Assembly (NCBI RefSeq): GCF_021739025.1
Contig: NZ_JAKKOT010000008.1
Span: 62,001 to 126,000 of the forward strand
Origin: Gordonia liuliyuniae
GTDB lineage: Bacteria; Actinomycetota; Actinomycetes; Mycobacteriales; Mycobacteriaceae
Length of the DNA: 64,000 nt
Direction of reading: 5' to 3'
Below, piece after piece: positions 51,127 to 58,925 of this stretch. The position numbers and the translations under genes were made by a program. Numbering within the stretch: position 1 is the stretch's first letter; every line of letters starts with the position of its first letter. The notes under the pieces are model-generated. The model was not told the DNA's origin and did no database searches. It saw only the letters and a list, made by a program, of their open reading frames with translations.

Positions 51127-52139
51127 AGTCAACATTCGCCGGATTGGACCTCGGCACAGGCGAGTTCGCCGGACAGGTCCGGACCTCGCTCGCCGACGTC
51201 GAAGAACTGCTCCTCACCGAACTGTCGTCGGGCGACGAGATCCTCACCGAGGCCGCGACGCACCTTGCGAAGGCAGGCGGCAAACGATTCCGTCCCATGT
51301 TCGCGATCCTGGCGTCACACTTCGGCCCGGAACCGGAGAACCGCGACGTCATCACGTCGGCGACCGTCCTGGAGATGACGCACCTCGCGACGCTCTACCA
51401 CGACGACGTCATGGACGAGGCTCCGATCCGTCGCGGAGCTCAGTCCGCGAACGCGCGCTGGTCCAACTCGGTGGCGATCCTGGCAGGCGACTTCCTGTTC
51501 GCCCGTGCGTCGCATCTGGTGTCGACGCTCGGTCCCGACGCCGTCCGCATCATCGCCGACACGTTCGCCGAGCTGGTCACCGGCCAGATGCGCGAGACGG
51601 TCGGTGCGCGAGGAGCCGACCCCGTCGACCACTATCTGCGTGTGGTCTGGGAGAAGACCGGCTCGTTGATCGCCGCCGCGGGACGGTTCGGCGCGATGAC
51701 GGCGGGCGCCGACGAGGCCAGCATCAAGACCCTGACCCGCCTCGGCGACATCATCGGAACGGCGTTCCAGGTGTCCGACGACATCATCGACATCGCTTCG
51801 GTGACCGGCGACTCCGGCAAGACCCCGGGCACTGATCTGCGCGAGGGCGTCCACACACTGCCCGTCATCTACGCCCTCGCAGGCGACGGACCCGACGCGG
51901 TTCGACTGACCGAGCTGCTCGTCGACCAGGCGACGGGAACACCGCGTGCGGTCACCGACGACGCCGAGGTCGACGAAGCGCTCCATCTGCTCGTCGCGTC
52001 GGACGGCATGGTCGCGGCGCGCGCGAAACTGCAGGAGATGTCCGAGGAGTCCGCGGCACTCCTCGCGACTCTCCCGGCCGGTGACGCCAACGACGCGTTC
52101 ACCTCGCTCGTCCGCTACACGGTCGACCGCATCGGCTGA
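51123..52139 (+). CDS. grcC1: Polyprenyl diphosphate synthase (GrcC1)
   Basis: Trans-prenyltransferase of 338 residues that makes the long prenyl chain, most likely for menaquinone. GGKRFRPMFAILASHFG precedes the first Asp-rich motif TLYHDDVMDEAPIRRG, and the second is VSDDIIDIASVTGDSGKTPGTDLREG (cited as SDDIIDIASVTGDSGKTPG). GTG 51123 is chosen from the alignment of VKSTFAGLDLGTGEFA with the family N-terminus and the GTGA overlap with a short upstream frame. It is equivalent to Rv0562; htpX follows, as in M. tuberculosis. Confidence 0.95.
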   Translation: MKSTFAGLDLGTGEFAGQVRTSLADVEELLLTELSSGDEILTEAATHLAKAGGKRFRPMFAILASHFGPEPENRDVITSATVLEMTHLATLYHDDVMDEAPIRRGAQSANARWSNSVAILAGDFLFARASHLVSTLGPDAVRIIADTFAELVTGQMRETVGARGADPVDHYLRVVWEKTGSLIAAAGRFGAMTAGADEASIKTLTRLGDIIGTAFQVSDDIIDIASVTGDSGKTPGTDLREGVHTLPVIYALAGDGPDAVRLTELLVDQATGTPRAVTDDAEVDEALHLLVASDGMVAARAKLQEMSEESAALLATLPAGDANDAFTSLVRYTVDRIG

Positions 52140-52161
52140 GACGCGACTATCACTTCCGTCT

Positions 52162-52187
52162 GGAACTGATTGTCTGCGCCTCGCGTT
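52162..52187 (+). promoter_or_regulatory. ECF-sigma (SigE/SigH-like) promoter candidate of htpX
   Basis: GGAAC and CGTTG are separated so that 18 bases lie between GGAAC and GTT, the pattern of mycobacterial SigE/SigH promoters. It lies 39 bases before the htpX GTG. Confidence 0.5.
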
Positions 52188-52225
52188 GAGTAGATAGACA
52201 CCCTCGAACGCAAACAGGAGGCACG

Positions 52226-53089
52226 GTGCATTTCAACGGGCTCAAGACGGCTGCGTTGATGGGCGCCATGTCGGCGATCATCGTCGGCATCGGGGCAGCA
52301 TTCGGCAACAAGACGATCCTGATCGTCGCTGTGCTGCTCGCGGTCGGCACCAACGCGTACGCCTATTTCAACAGTGCCAAGCTGTCGCTCAAAGCGATGC
52401 ACGCGCAACCGGTGACAGAGGTCCAGGCGCCCGCCCTGTACCGGATCGTTCGAGAACTAGCGACGCAGGCGCATCAACCGATGCCCGCCCTGTACATCAG
52501 TCCGACGGAGTCGCCGAACGCCTTCGCGACCGGGCGGAACCCGAAGAACGCCGCCGTGTGCTGCACGTCCGGGATCATGGAGTTACTCACCGAACGTGAG
52601 CTGCGCGCCGTGCTCGGCCACGAGCTCTCGCACGTCTATAACCGCGACATCCTCATCAGCTCCATCGCGGGCGCGATGGCGGCGGTCATCACAGGGCTCG
52701 CGAACATGGCGATGTGGATGGGCATGTTCGGCGGGAACCGCGACAACGGTCCGGGCCCGTTCGCGATGATCCTCGTCTCGCTCCTCGGCCCCGTCGCCGC
52801 GGCGGTCATCCAGATGTCGGTCTCGCGCTCGCGTGAATTCCAGGCCGACCAGTCCGGTGCCGAGCTCACCGGCGACCCACTTGCACTCGCATCCGCCTTG
52901 AACAAGATCTCGGGCGGAATCGCGTCGGCCCCGCTGCCGCCGACACCGGATCTGACGACCCAGTCGCATCTGATGATCGAGAGCCCGTTCCGGGCCGGTG
53001 AGAAGCTGTCCCGCTTCTTCTCCACCCACCCGCCGACCGAGGAACGCGTCGCCAGACTGCAGGACATGGCCCGCAAGATGGGGCAGTAA
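52226..53089 (+). CDS. htpX: Membrane zinc metalloprotease HtpX
   Basis: M48-family protease of 287 residues that degrades damaged membrane proteins. Two N-terminal membrane segments ([17 protein letters not shown] and [18 protein letters not shown]) precede the zinc site HELSH in [13 protein letters not shown]. The third ligand Glu is in [15 protein letters not shown], and two more membrane segments lie between. The GTG start has AGGAGG upstream. An ECF-type promoter candidate suits envelope-stress control. Confidence 0.95.
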   Translation: MHFNGLKTAALMGAMSAIIVGIGAAFGNKTILIVAVLLAVGTNAYAYFNSAKLSLKAMHAQPVTEVQAPALYRIVRELATQAHQPMPALYISPTESPNAFATGRNPKNAAVCCTSGIMELLTERELRAVLGHELSHVYNRDILISSIAGAMAAVITGLANMAMWMGMFGGNRDNGPGPFAMILVSLLGPVAAAVIQMSVSRSREFQADQSGAELTGDPLALASALNKISGGIASAPLPPTPDLTTQSHLMIESPFRAGEKLSRFFSTHPPTEERVARLQDMARKMGQ

Positions 53090-53139
53090 ACGCTTCACGG
53101 GTGCGGGCTCAGCAGTTCGTGACGCAGAGCGCAACGAGC

Positions 53140-53233
53140 TAGGTGGGGCGAAATGTCGTGAGGAGCCCTCCGCAGCGACGAGCCGCTAGGCGAGGAGCGA
53201 GGACTGCCGACGAACGATATTTCGCCCCACCTA
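53140..53233. terminator. Long-loop inverted repeat between htpX and yajQ
   Basis: Arms TAGGTGGGGCGAAATGTCGT (53140-53159) and 53214-53233 pair with one mismatch around a 54-base loop between convergent genes, probably a bidirectional terminator. Confidence 0.6.
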
Positions 53234-53248
53234 CCGGCGTCGAAACAT

Positions 53249-53740
53249 CTACCGGTAGTTCACGAACTGCAGAGCAATCCCGAAATCTTCACCCTTGAGC
53301 AACGCGATCACCGACTGCAGATCGTCGCGCTTCTTGGACGAGACGCGCAGCTCGTCGCCCTGAATCTGCGCTTTGACGCCCTTGGGTCCTTCGTCGCGAA
53401 TCTTCTTGGAGATCTTCTTGGCGTGCTCGGAATCGATGCCTTCGACGATCTCGCCGGAGATCTTGAACGTCTTGCCAGAAGCTGCGGGTTCGCCCGCTTC
53501 GAACGCTTTGAGGGAGATGTCGCGGCGGATCAGCTTCTCTTTGAATACTTCGAGGGCGGCGAGGGCGCGCTCCTCGGCGTCGGAGGTGATCACGATCTTC
53601 TCTTCGCCCGACCAGTCGATGCCGGTGTTGGTGCCGCGGAAGTCGTACCGCTGCGACAGTTCTTTGCCCGCCTGGTTGAGTGCGTTGTCGACCTCCTGGC
53701 GGTCGACCTTGCTCACGATGTCGAATGAGGAATCAGCCAT
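53249..53740 (-). CDS. YajQ family nucleotide-binding protein
   Basis: A 163-residue YajQ protein with two RRM-like subdomains. [56 protein letters not shown] and [21 protein letters not shown] are the family blocks in order. Some YajQ proteins bind cyclic di-GMP and act as regulators; whether this one does is not shown by sequence. ATG 53740 lies 7 bases behind TACTCT on the minus strand. Equivalent to Rv0566c. Confidence 0.93.
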   Translation of the reverse strand: MADSSFDIVSKVDRQEVDNALNQAGKELSQRYDFRGTNTGIDWSGEEKIVITSDAEERALAALEVFKEKLIRRDISLKAFEAGEPAASGKTFKISGEIVEGIDSEHAKKISKKIRDEGPKGVKAQIQGDELRVSSKKRDDLQSVIALLKGEDFGIALQFVNYR

Positions 53741-53747
53741 GCACCGA

Positions 53748-53753
53748 AGAGTA
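53748..53753 (-). promoter_or_regulatory. Leaderless -10 box of the yajQ-like gene
   Basis: TACTCT on the minus strand is followed by 7 bases and then ATG 53740. Confidence 0.6.
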
Positions 53754-53774
53754 CACGGTGTCTGAGCAGCAGAT

Positions 53775-53805
53775 TTGCATGGACGTGGGAGGTTCGTTGT
53801 ATTCT
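53775..53805 (+). promoter_or_regulatory. Promoter candidate of tRNA-Tyr
   Basis: TTGCAT and TATTCT lie 19 bases apart in an AT-rich patch about 65 bases before the tRNA. Confidence 0.4.
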
Positions 53806-53869
53806 AGTCGCCGTTGCCCTCACCGGGGTGTTCCTCGCATGCGTGGACGCCGAGGAGTGGGCGGCGAAT

Positions 53870-53950
53870 GGCAGATTGCCCGAGCGGCCAAAGGGAGCGG
53901 ATTGTAAATCCGTCGCGCAAGCTACATAGGTTCGAATCCTATATCTGCCA
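53870..53950 (+). tRNA. tRNA-Tyr (GTA)
   Basis: Acceptor GGCAGAT pairs with ATCTGCC at the end, followed by the discriminator A. The anticodon GTA is at 53904-53906. The long variable arm (class II) is that of bacterial tRNA-Tyr. The T-loop TTCGAAT is standard. First of three tRNAs before rpmG. Confidence 0.95.
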
Positions 53951-54073
53951 CAAACGAGTCAACTCGTACAGATCTACGACGACCAGCGGTTTTGGTTTCT
54001 CGGTGTCCGTATGTGTAACCTCGTTGAGGCTCTTGAGTACACGGTGACGGTGACGTCGCCGGGTGTCAAGTAC

Positions 54074-54146
54074 GCCCCCTTAGCTCAGTCGGTAGAGCGT
54101 TTCCATGGTAAGGAAAAGGTCGACGGTTCGATTCCGTCAGGGGGCT
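54074..54146 (+). tRNA. tRNA-Thr (GGT)
   Basis: Acceptor GCCCCCT pairs with AGGGGGC, discriminator T. Anticodon stem TTCCA/TGGAA-type pairing encloses GGT at 54107-54109. T arm GACGG-TTCGATT-CCGTC is normal. Confidence 0.95.
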
Positions 54147-54183
54147 CGCTGGTTTCGCGGCCGTACGGCTTCGGGACCGACAG

Positions 54184-54257
54184 GGCGGTGTAGCTCAGCT
54201 GGTTAGAGCGCACGACTCATAATCGTGAGGTCGGGGGATCGAGTCCCCCCACCGCTA
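54184..54257 (+). tRNA. tRNA-Met, elongator type (CAT)
   Basis: Acceptor GGCGGTG pairs with CACCGCT (first pair G-U, as I recall for mycobacterial tRNA-Met). The anticodon stem CACGA/TCGTG encloses CTCATAA with CAT. The T-loop reads ATCGAGT, with A instead of T at position 54. Absence of three G-C pairs at the end of the anticodon stem argues against the initiator. Confidence 0.93.
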
Positions 54258-54343
54258 CACATCGATCACCGGTGCACGCCCCGGCCCGAGGCAGGGCCGC
54301 GATACGGCCCGACAACTGCAAGACGCGAAAGTAGGCAAACAAA

Positions 54344-54511
54344 GTGGCTTCCTCAACCGATGTCCGGCCGAAGATCACCTTGGCATGCGAGGTGTGCAAG
54401 CACCGTAACTACATCACCAAGAAGAATCGGCGTAACAACCCTGACCGCCTCGAGCTGAAGAAGTTCTGCCCGAACTGCGGAACTCACCAGGCGCACAAAG
54501 AGTCGCGCTGA
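54344..54511 (+). CDS. rpmG: 50S ribosomal protein L33 (bL33), zinc-type
   Basis: A 55-residue bL33. Two CXXC pairs (CEVC and CPNC) form the zinc ribbon, so this is the zinc-containing version used when zinc is sufficient. [39 protein letters not shown] is the core (cited as [15 protein letters not shown]). GTG 54344 follows AAAGTAGG. It is equivalent to rpmG2 (Rv0634B), and the tRNA-Thr/Met-rpmG order is conserved. A strong terminator follows the stop. Confidence 0.95.
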   Translation: MASSTDVRPKITLACEVCKHRNYITKKNRRNNPDRLELKKFCPNCGTHQAHKESR

Positions 54512-54551
54512 CCTGAGCCGCGCTTCGCGCGTGCAGGAGACTTAACACTTT

Positions 54552-54589
54552 CGAAAGCGGGCCACCTCACGCGAGGTGGCCCGCTTTCG
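54552..54589 (+). terminator. Strong terminator after rpmG
   Basis: CGAAAGCGGGCCACCTC and GAGGTGGCCCGCTTTCG are perfect 17-base arms around the loop ACGC, 40 bases after the rpmG stop. Confidence 0.9.
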
Positions 54590-54617
54590 TCGTGTCCGGA
54601 CGTGATGCCGACCGCGA

Positions 54618-54653
54618 TGTGTAACGATCGTGTGCCACCCGTGTGTAACGATC
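54618..54653 (+). repeat. Direct 12-bp repeat upstream of hadAB
   Basis: TGTGTAACGATC occurs at 54618-54629 and 54642-54653, 24 bases apart, about 130 bases before the hadAB start. Possible regulator site. Confidence 0.45.
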
Positions 54654-54783
54654 AGGTGTCGGTTCATGTGGACACCGCGTGCGACGGAACGAACAAGAGA
54701 AGAGGGAAGTTCAGTCGGCACAGCCCTGCCGGCTGGCGTGGACAGCGGCCCACGACGGGTGCCGTGTGAGGAGTGTGTGGGCG

Positions 54784-55872
54784 ATGACAGATCAGATCGA
54801 TGACCCAGAGATCCTGGCGCGGATCGCAAAACTGAAGTCCGGGGAGAAGATGACGCCGGAGGAGATCGCCGAACACACCAGGGCGATGGTCGGCTACAAC
54901 TACACGGTCGACGACTTCTATGAGGTGGGACGAGAAGAGGTCCGTAAACATGCGCGGGCCGTCCAATCCGATCACCCGGCCCACTGGGATGAGAACGTCG
55001 CCGCCCGTCTCGGCCACGACACACTGATTGCGGCGCCGACGTACATCTCGGTTCTCGGGATCATCGCGCAGCGTCGCCTCTTCGAGGACGTCGTCACCGG
55101 ATACGACGTGTGGCAGGTGATGCAGAGCGACCAGCGGTTGATCTTCCACCAGCCGGTCAAGGTGGGCGACCGACTGGTCTGCGACGTCTCCCTCGAATCG
55201 TTCCGGCAGTCGATGGGCACCGACATGATGGTGACGAAGAACATCGTCTGGAACCAGCATCACGAGCCGGTGTTGACGACATTCACCTCGCTTGTCGCTC
55301 GGCCGTCGGTCGACGTCGACCCGGACGTCCTGGACAAGCTCGAGCACGTGATGATGACGATCGACCGTGAGCCGCAGAGTGCGCAGACGGTCTTCGGGCC
55401 GTTCGAGCGCTACAACGATCCTGATCCGTCCGTCGAACCGAAGCCGTATGGGGCGATCGACTTCGATTCGCTCGAGGTCGGCCAGTCGTTGCCTGCGGTC
55501 ACGAAGAAGCTGACGCTGGGCAATCTGGTGAACTTCGCGGGCGTTGCTGGCGACCCGAACCCGATCCACTTCTCGCCCGAGGTCGCGACGTCGGCGGGCC
55601 TGGACGGCATGGTGGCACACGGCATGCAGACGATGGGCATCGGCGCGAGCGTGATCAGCGACTTCGTCGGGGATCCGGCGGCCGTCTACGAATACAACGT
55701 GCGATTCACCAGTCCCGTCTACGTCCCCGCCGTCGGCTATGCGGAGATCGATTTCACCGGGAAGGTCAAATCGCTCGACCCGGTGACCCGGCGCGGTGTG
55801 ATCGCACTCGTCGCCAAACAAGGCGATCGCAAGATTTTCGGCCGCGCGCAGGCCCATGTGCAATTCGCGTGA
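54784..55872 (+). CDS. Fused (3R)-hydroxyacyl-ACP dehydratase HadA-HadB
   Basis: A 362-residue fusion of the two FAS-II dehydratase subunits used in mycolic acid elongation. Residues about 25-170 match HadA (MVGYNYTVDDFYEVGREEVRKHARAV to LIFHQPVKVGDRLVCDVSL). Residues about 220-362 match HadB, with the hydratase-2 catalytic motif FAGVAGDPNPIHF (Asp and His) and MVAHGMQTMGIGASVISDF. In M. tuberculosis hadA, hadB and hadC are separate. Here they are joined and hadC is absent before tRNA-Trp. ATG 54784 has GGAG about 10 bases upstream; GTG 54775 is possible. Confidence 0.93.
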   Translation: MTDQIDDPEILARIAKLKSGEKMTPEEIAEHTRAMVGYNYTVDDFYEVGREEVRKHARAVQSDHPAHWDENVAARLGHDTLIAAPTYISVLGIIAQRRLFEDVVTGYDVWQVMQSDQRLIFHQPVKVGDRLVCDVSLESFRQSMGTDMMVTKNIVWNQHHEPVLTTFTSLVARPSVDVDPDVLDKLEHVMMTIDREPQSAQTVFGPFERYNDPDPSVEPKPYGAIDFDSLEVGQSLPAVTKKLTLGNLVNFAGVAGDPNPIHFSPEVATSAGLDGMVAHGMQTMGIGASVISDFVGDPAAVYEYNVRFTSPVYVPAVGYAEIDFTGKVKSLDPVTRRGVIALVAKQGDRKIFGRAQAHVQFA

Positions 55873-55932
55873 CTGCGATCGAAGACGAGCGCGCAGCGCG
55901 TGCCCGTCTTCACCTGGTGTTACCGGGCGAAG

Positions 55933-55962
55933 TTGGGTCCGACCGCCGACGTGCTCTACACT
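55933..55962 (+). promoter_or_regulatory. Promoter candidate of tRNA-Trp
   Basis: TTGGGT and TACACT are separated by 18 bases. Transcription from here would give a structured leader of about 90 bases before tRNA-Trp. Confidence 0.45.
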
Positions 55963-56035
55963 AGTTGAGTCTGATGCTCTTTAGACTTGCGCGCTGCCCA
56001 AAGGGTGGCGCGTTGGTGTTGTTAAGCGCTGGACG

Positions 56036-56057
56036 GTACCGGATGCGCATCCGGTAC
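56036..56057 (+). other. 22-bp perfect palindrome immediately before tRNA-Trp
   Basis: The half-site GTACCGGATGC is followed at once by its exact complement, ending 2 bases before the tRNA. In RNA it would form a stable hairpin abutting the 5' end of the tRNA. Confidence 0.8.
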
Positions 56058-56059
56058 AA

Positions 56060-56132
<73 letters not shown>

Positions 56133-56170
56133 CCCTCGGGCAGAATGCATACGAAGGGATCGGTGAGAAG

Positions 56171-56536
56171 GTGGCCAAGCGGGATCGCAAGGCCGGCGAC
56201 GTCGACGACTCGATCGAGGTCGACGACATCCGGGCCGATGAACTGCGTCCGAGCGGCAAACGCTCAACGCGTGGTCGTCGGGCCGACAGCGGCACCGCAG
56301 TCGCGACCAAGTCGCGCGCCGCGGAAGCCGCGCCATCGACCAGCCGAAACCCGTTAGTCCGCATCTGGGTGTTCCTCAAGCAGGTCGTCAGCGAGATGCG
56401 CAAGGTCGTGTGGCCGACGCGCAACGACATGGTCAACTACACGATCGCAGTGCTCGCGTTTCTCGTGGTCCTCACCGCGATCATCGCGGGCTTGGACATC
56501 GGTTTCGCGAAGCTGATGTTGCAGGTGTTCGGCTGA
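56171..56536 (+). CDS. secE: Preprotein translocase subunit SecE
   Basis: Essential subunit of the SecYEG channel, 121 residues. A long, charged cytoplasmic N-terminal region (about 1-60, [20 protein letters not shown]) precedes the conserved amphipathic segment [20 protein letters not shown] and one membrane helix ([20 protein letters not shown]). The GTG start is 38 bases after tRNA-Trp. nusG follows, the common secE-nusG-rplK-rplA order. Confidence 0.95.
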   Translation: MAKRDRKAGDVDDSIEVDDIRADELRPSGKRSTRGRRADSGTAVATKSRAAEAAPSTSRNPLVRIWVFLKQVVSEMRKVVWPTRNDMVNYTIAVLAFLVVLTAIIAGLDIGFAKLMLQVFG

Positions 56537-56579
56537 CGGTCGGACCACACGCTGCGGGGTGGACCTCCCGGAGAACTAG

Positions 56580-56596
56580 CGGGCCTTTTCGGCCCG
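56580..56596 (+). terminator. Hairpin between secE and nusG
   Basis: CGGGCC-TTTTC-GGCCCG forms a 6-bp GC stem 12 bases before the nusG ribosome site; a weak terminator or attenuator. Confidence 0.45.
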
Positions 56597-56622
56597 GTCT
56601 GAGAATGAAGGAGTTGGGCGCA

Positions 56623-57477
56623 GTGAGCACCCCGGAGAACGAAATCGAATCGCCGGAGGCCGGCGATGCGATGCCCGACGATGCTGTGCAGACGGAGACC
56701 ACGGTCGACGCTGCAGGTGCCGAGCCCGTCGCCGATGCCGCACCGGAGGCTGCTGACACGACAGCCGACGCAGGTGAGGCCCCAGAAGCCGAAGCGGCAG
56801 AGCCTGAAGTCGCCGAGCCTGAGCCCGCTGATCCTGAGGTCGAAGTCGACCCGGTCGCCGAATTCAAGGCGCAGCTGCGCCGCCAGCCGGGTGACTGGTA
56901 CGTCATCCACTCGTACGCCGGGTACGAGAACAAGGTGAAGACCAACCTCGAGACCCGCGTCCAGAACCTCGACGTCGGCGACTACATCTTCCAGGTCGAA
57001 GTGCCGACCGAAGAGGTCACCGAGATCAAGAACGGCCAGCAGAAGAAGGTCAACCGCAAGGTGCTGCCGGGCTACATCCTGGTGCGCATGGAACTGAACG
57101 ACGACTCGTGGAGCGCCGTCCGCAACACCCCGGGCGTCACCGGGTTCGTCGGCATGACTTCCCGTCCGTCGCCGCTGTCCCTGAAGGAAGTCCTTCAGTT
57201 CCTGATGCCGCGCGCCGAAGTGCGCAAGGCTCAGGCCGCGAAGGCGGCAGCGGATGCGGGCGAGAGCGTCGAGGAAGCCGCGGCAGCCGCGTCGAACCTC
57301 GTCGAGGTCGACTTCGAGGTCGGCGAGTCGGTGACTGTCATGGACGGACCGTTCGCGACTCTCCCGGCCTCGATCAGCGAGGTGAACACAGAACAGCGCA
57401 AGGTGAAGGTCCTGGTGTCGATCTTCGGCCGCGAAACGCCGGTCGAACTCGGTTTCAACCAGGTCGAGAAGATCTGA
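56623..57477 (+). CDS. nusG: Transcription termination/antitermination factor NusG
   Basis: RNA-polymerase-binding elongation factor of 284 residues. An acidic, Ala/Glu/Pro-rich N-terminal extension of about 80 residues precedes the NGN domain ([21 protein letters not shown], cited as [15 protein letters not shown]; then [18 protein letters not shown] and TPGVTGFVG). The KOW domain ([20 protein letters not shown]) is at the C-terminus. GTG 56623 is chosen because AAGGAG lies 9 bases upstream; the in-frame ATG 56605 overlaps that site. The extension is typical of actinobacterial NusG. Confidence 0.95.
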   Translation: MSTPENEIESPEAGDAMPDDAVQTETTVDAAGAEPVADAAPEAADTTADAGEAPEAEAAEPEVAEPEPADPEVEVDPVAEFKAQLRRQPGDWYVIHSYAGYENKVKTNLETRVQNLDVGDYIFQVEVPTEEVTEIKNGQQKKVNRKVLPGYILVRMELNDDSWSAVRNTPGVTGFVGMTSRPSPLSLKEVLQFLMPRAEVRKAQAAKAAADAGESVEEAAAAASNLVEVDFEVGESVTVMDGPFATLPASISEVNTEQRKVKVLVSIFGRETPVELGFNQVEKI

Positions 57478-57555
57478 CGGCCTTCCACCGAATGCGATGA
57501 AGAGACTTCCGCGTATCCAGCGTGCGCGGATCTGTAGGAAAAAGGACTAGAGGAT

Positions 57556-57990
57556 ATGCCTCCCAAGAAGAAGAAGATCTCCGGGATCATCAAGCTCCAG
57601 ATCCAGGCGGGCCAGGCCAACCCGGCTCCGCCCGTGGGTCCGGCGCTCGGCCAGCACGGCGTCAACATCATGGAGTTCTGCAAGGCGTACAACGCCGCGA
57701 CCGAGAACCAGCGTGGAAACGTGATCCCGGTCGAGATCTTCGTGTACGAAGACCGCTCGTTCGACTTCAAGCTGAAGACCCCGCCGGCAGCCAAGCTGCT
57801 CCTGAAGGCCGCAGGCCTCCAGAAGGGTTCGGGTGTTCCGCACACGAACAAGGTCGGCAAGGTCTCGATGGACCAGGTCCGCGAGATCGCCAAGACCAAG
57901 GCCGAAGACCTGAACGCCAACGACGTCGACGCCGCAGCGAAGATCATCGCGGGCACCGCGCGTTCGATGGGCATCACCGTCGAAGGCTGA
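57556..57990 (+). CDS. rplK: 50S ribosomal protein L11 (uL11)
   Basis: 144-residue uL11, part of the GTPase-associated centre that binds factors and activates RelA-type signalling. [29 protein letters not shown] (cited as [18 protein letters not shown]) and the C-terminal rRNA-binding segment [12 protein letters not shown] are intact. The ATG follows AGGACTAGAGGAT. Upstream of rplA in the usual pair. Confidence 0.98.
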
Positions 57991-58101
57991 TCCCGCCGAC
58001 ACCTCTGCCGTCAGGGCAGAGAACCAGTGACATCCGTGGGAGGGCCGTGCTCGGCCCATTAACCACTAACTCCCGTACTACACGGGGAGAAGGAACAGAG
58101 C

Positions 58102-58818
58102 ATGAGCAAGAAGAGCAAGGCCTACCAGGCCGCCGCCGAGAAGATCGATCGCGACAACCTGTACAGCCCGCTGGAGGCTGTGGAGCTCGCGAAAGACACG
58201 TCGTCGAAGAACACCGACTCGACTGTCGAGGTCGCCGTCCGCCTGGGCGTCGACCCGCGCAAGGCCGACCAGATGGTTCGCGGCACCGTCAACCTGCCGA
58301 ACGGCACCGGTAAGACCGCCCGCGTCATCGTGTTCGCCGCAGGCGACAAGGCGAACGAAGCGACCGCCGCAGGCGCAGACGAGGTCGGCGCCGAGGACCT
58401 GATCGAGAAGATCCAGGGCGGTTGGCTCGACTTCGACGCCGCGATCGCGACCCCGGATCAGATGGCCAAGGTCGGCCGCATCGCGCGTGTCCTCGGCCCC
58501 CGCGGCCTGATGCCGAACCCGAAGACCGGCACCGTCACCAACGACGTGACCAAAGCTGTCAACGACATCAAGGGCGGCAAGATCAGCTTCCGCGTCGACA
58601 AGGCTGCGAACCTGCACTTCGTGATCGGCAAGGCGTCGTTCGACGCGAAGAAGCTCGCCGAGAACTACGGAGCCGCGTTCGACGAGATCCTGCGTGCGAA
58701 GCCGTCGGCTGCCAAGGGGCGCTACGTCAAGAAGGTCACGGTCTCGACCAACACCGGCCCGGGCATCCAGGTCGATCCGTCGGTGACCCGCAACTTCGCG
58801 GGCGAAGATCAGGCCTGA
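58102..58818 (+). CDS. rplA: 50S ribosomal protein L1 (uL1)
   Basis: 238-residue uL1 of the L1 stalk. [40 protein letters not shown], the L1 signature [22 protein letters not shown] (cited as [15 protein letters not shown]) and [19 protein letters not shown] are present. The 111-base leader after rplK contains small stem-loops near 58045-58060 and a GGAGAAGGA ribosome site. A clear terminator follows. Confidence 0.98.
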   Translation: MSKKSKAYQAAAEKIDRDNLYSPLEAVELAKDTSSKNTDSTVEVAVRLGVDPRKADQMVRGTVNLPNGTGKTARVIVFAAGDKANEATAAGADEVGAEDLIEKIQGGWLDFDAAIATPDQMAKVGRIARVLGPRGLMPNPKTGTVTNDVTKAVNDIKGGKISFRVDKAANLHFVIGKASFDAKKLAENYGAAFDEILRAKPSAAKGRYVKKVTVSTNTGPGIQVDPSVTRNFAGEDQA

Positions 58819-58858
58819 GAAGAACTGCGCACGAACGCATAGAACGAGATAGCGCGAG

Positions 58859-58883
58859 GGGCCCGGCACACGCTGCCGGGCCC
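58859..58883 (+). terminator. Terminator after rplA
   Basis: GGGCCCGGCA and TGCCGGGCCC are perfect 10-base arms around CACGC, 40 bases after the stop, followed by TTCGTGCG. Confidence 0.9.
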
Positions 58884-58888
58884 TTCGT

Positions 58889-58912
58889 GCGTTCACCGGT
58901 ACCGGTGAACGC
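58889..58912 (+). promoter_or_regulatory. 24-bp perfect palindrome upstream of the PhnP-CobU fusion gene
   Basis: Half-site GCGTTCACCGGT is followed immediately by its exact complement. It contains GTTCACC and GGTGAAC facing each other across GGTACC, and lies 13 bases before the ATG at 58926. Operator candidate. Confidence 0.6.
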
Positions 58913-58925
58913 GTGAGGAGGGGCG

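Noticed and set aside
55963-56059. T-box riboswitch before tRNA-Trp
   Set aside because: T-boxes control synthetase or amino-acid genes, not tRNA genes, and no T-box sequence or specifier stem was found.
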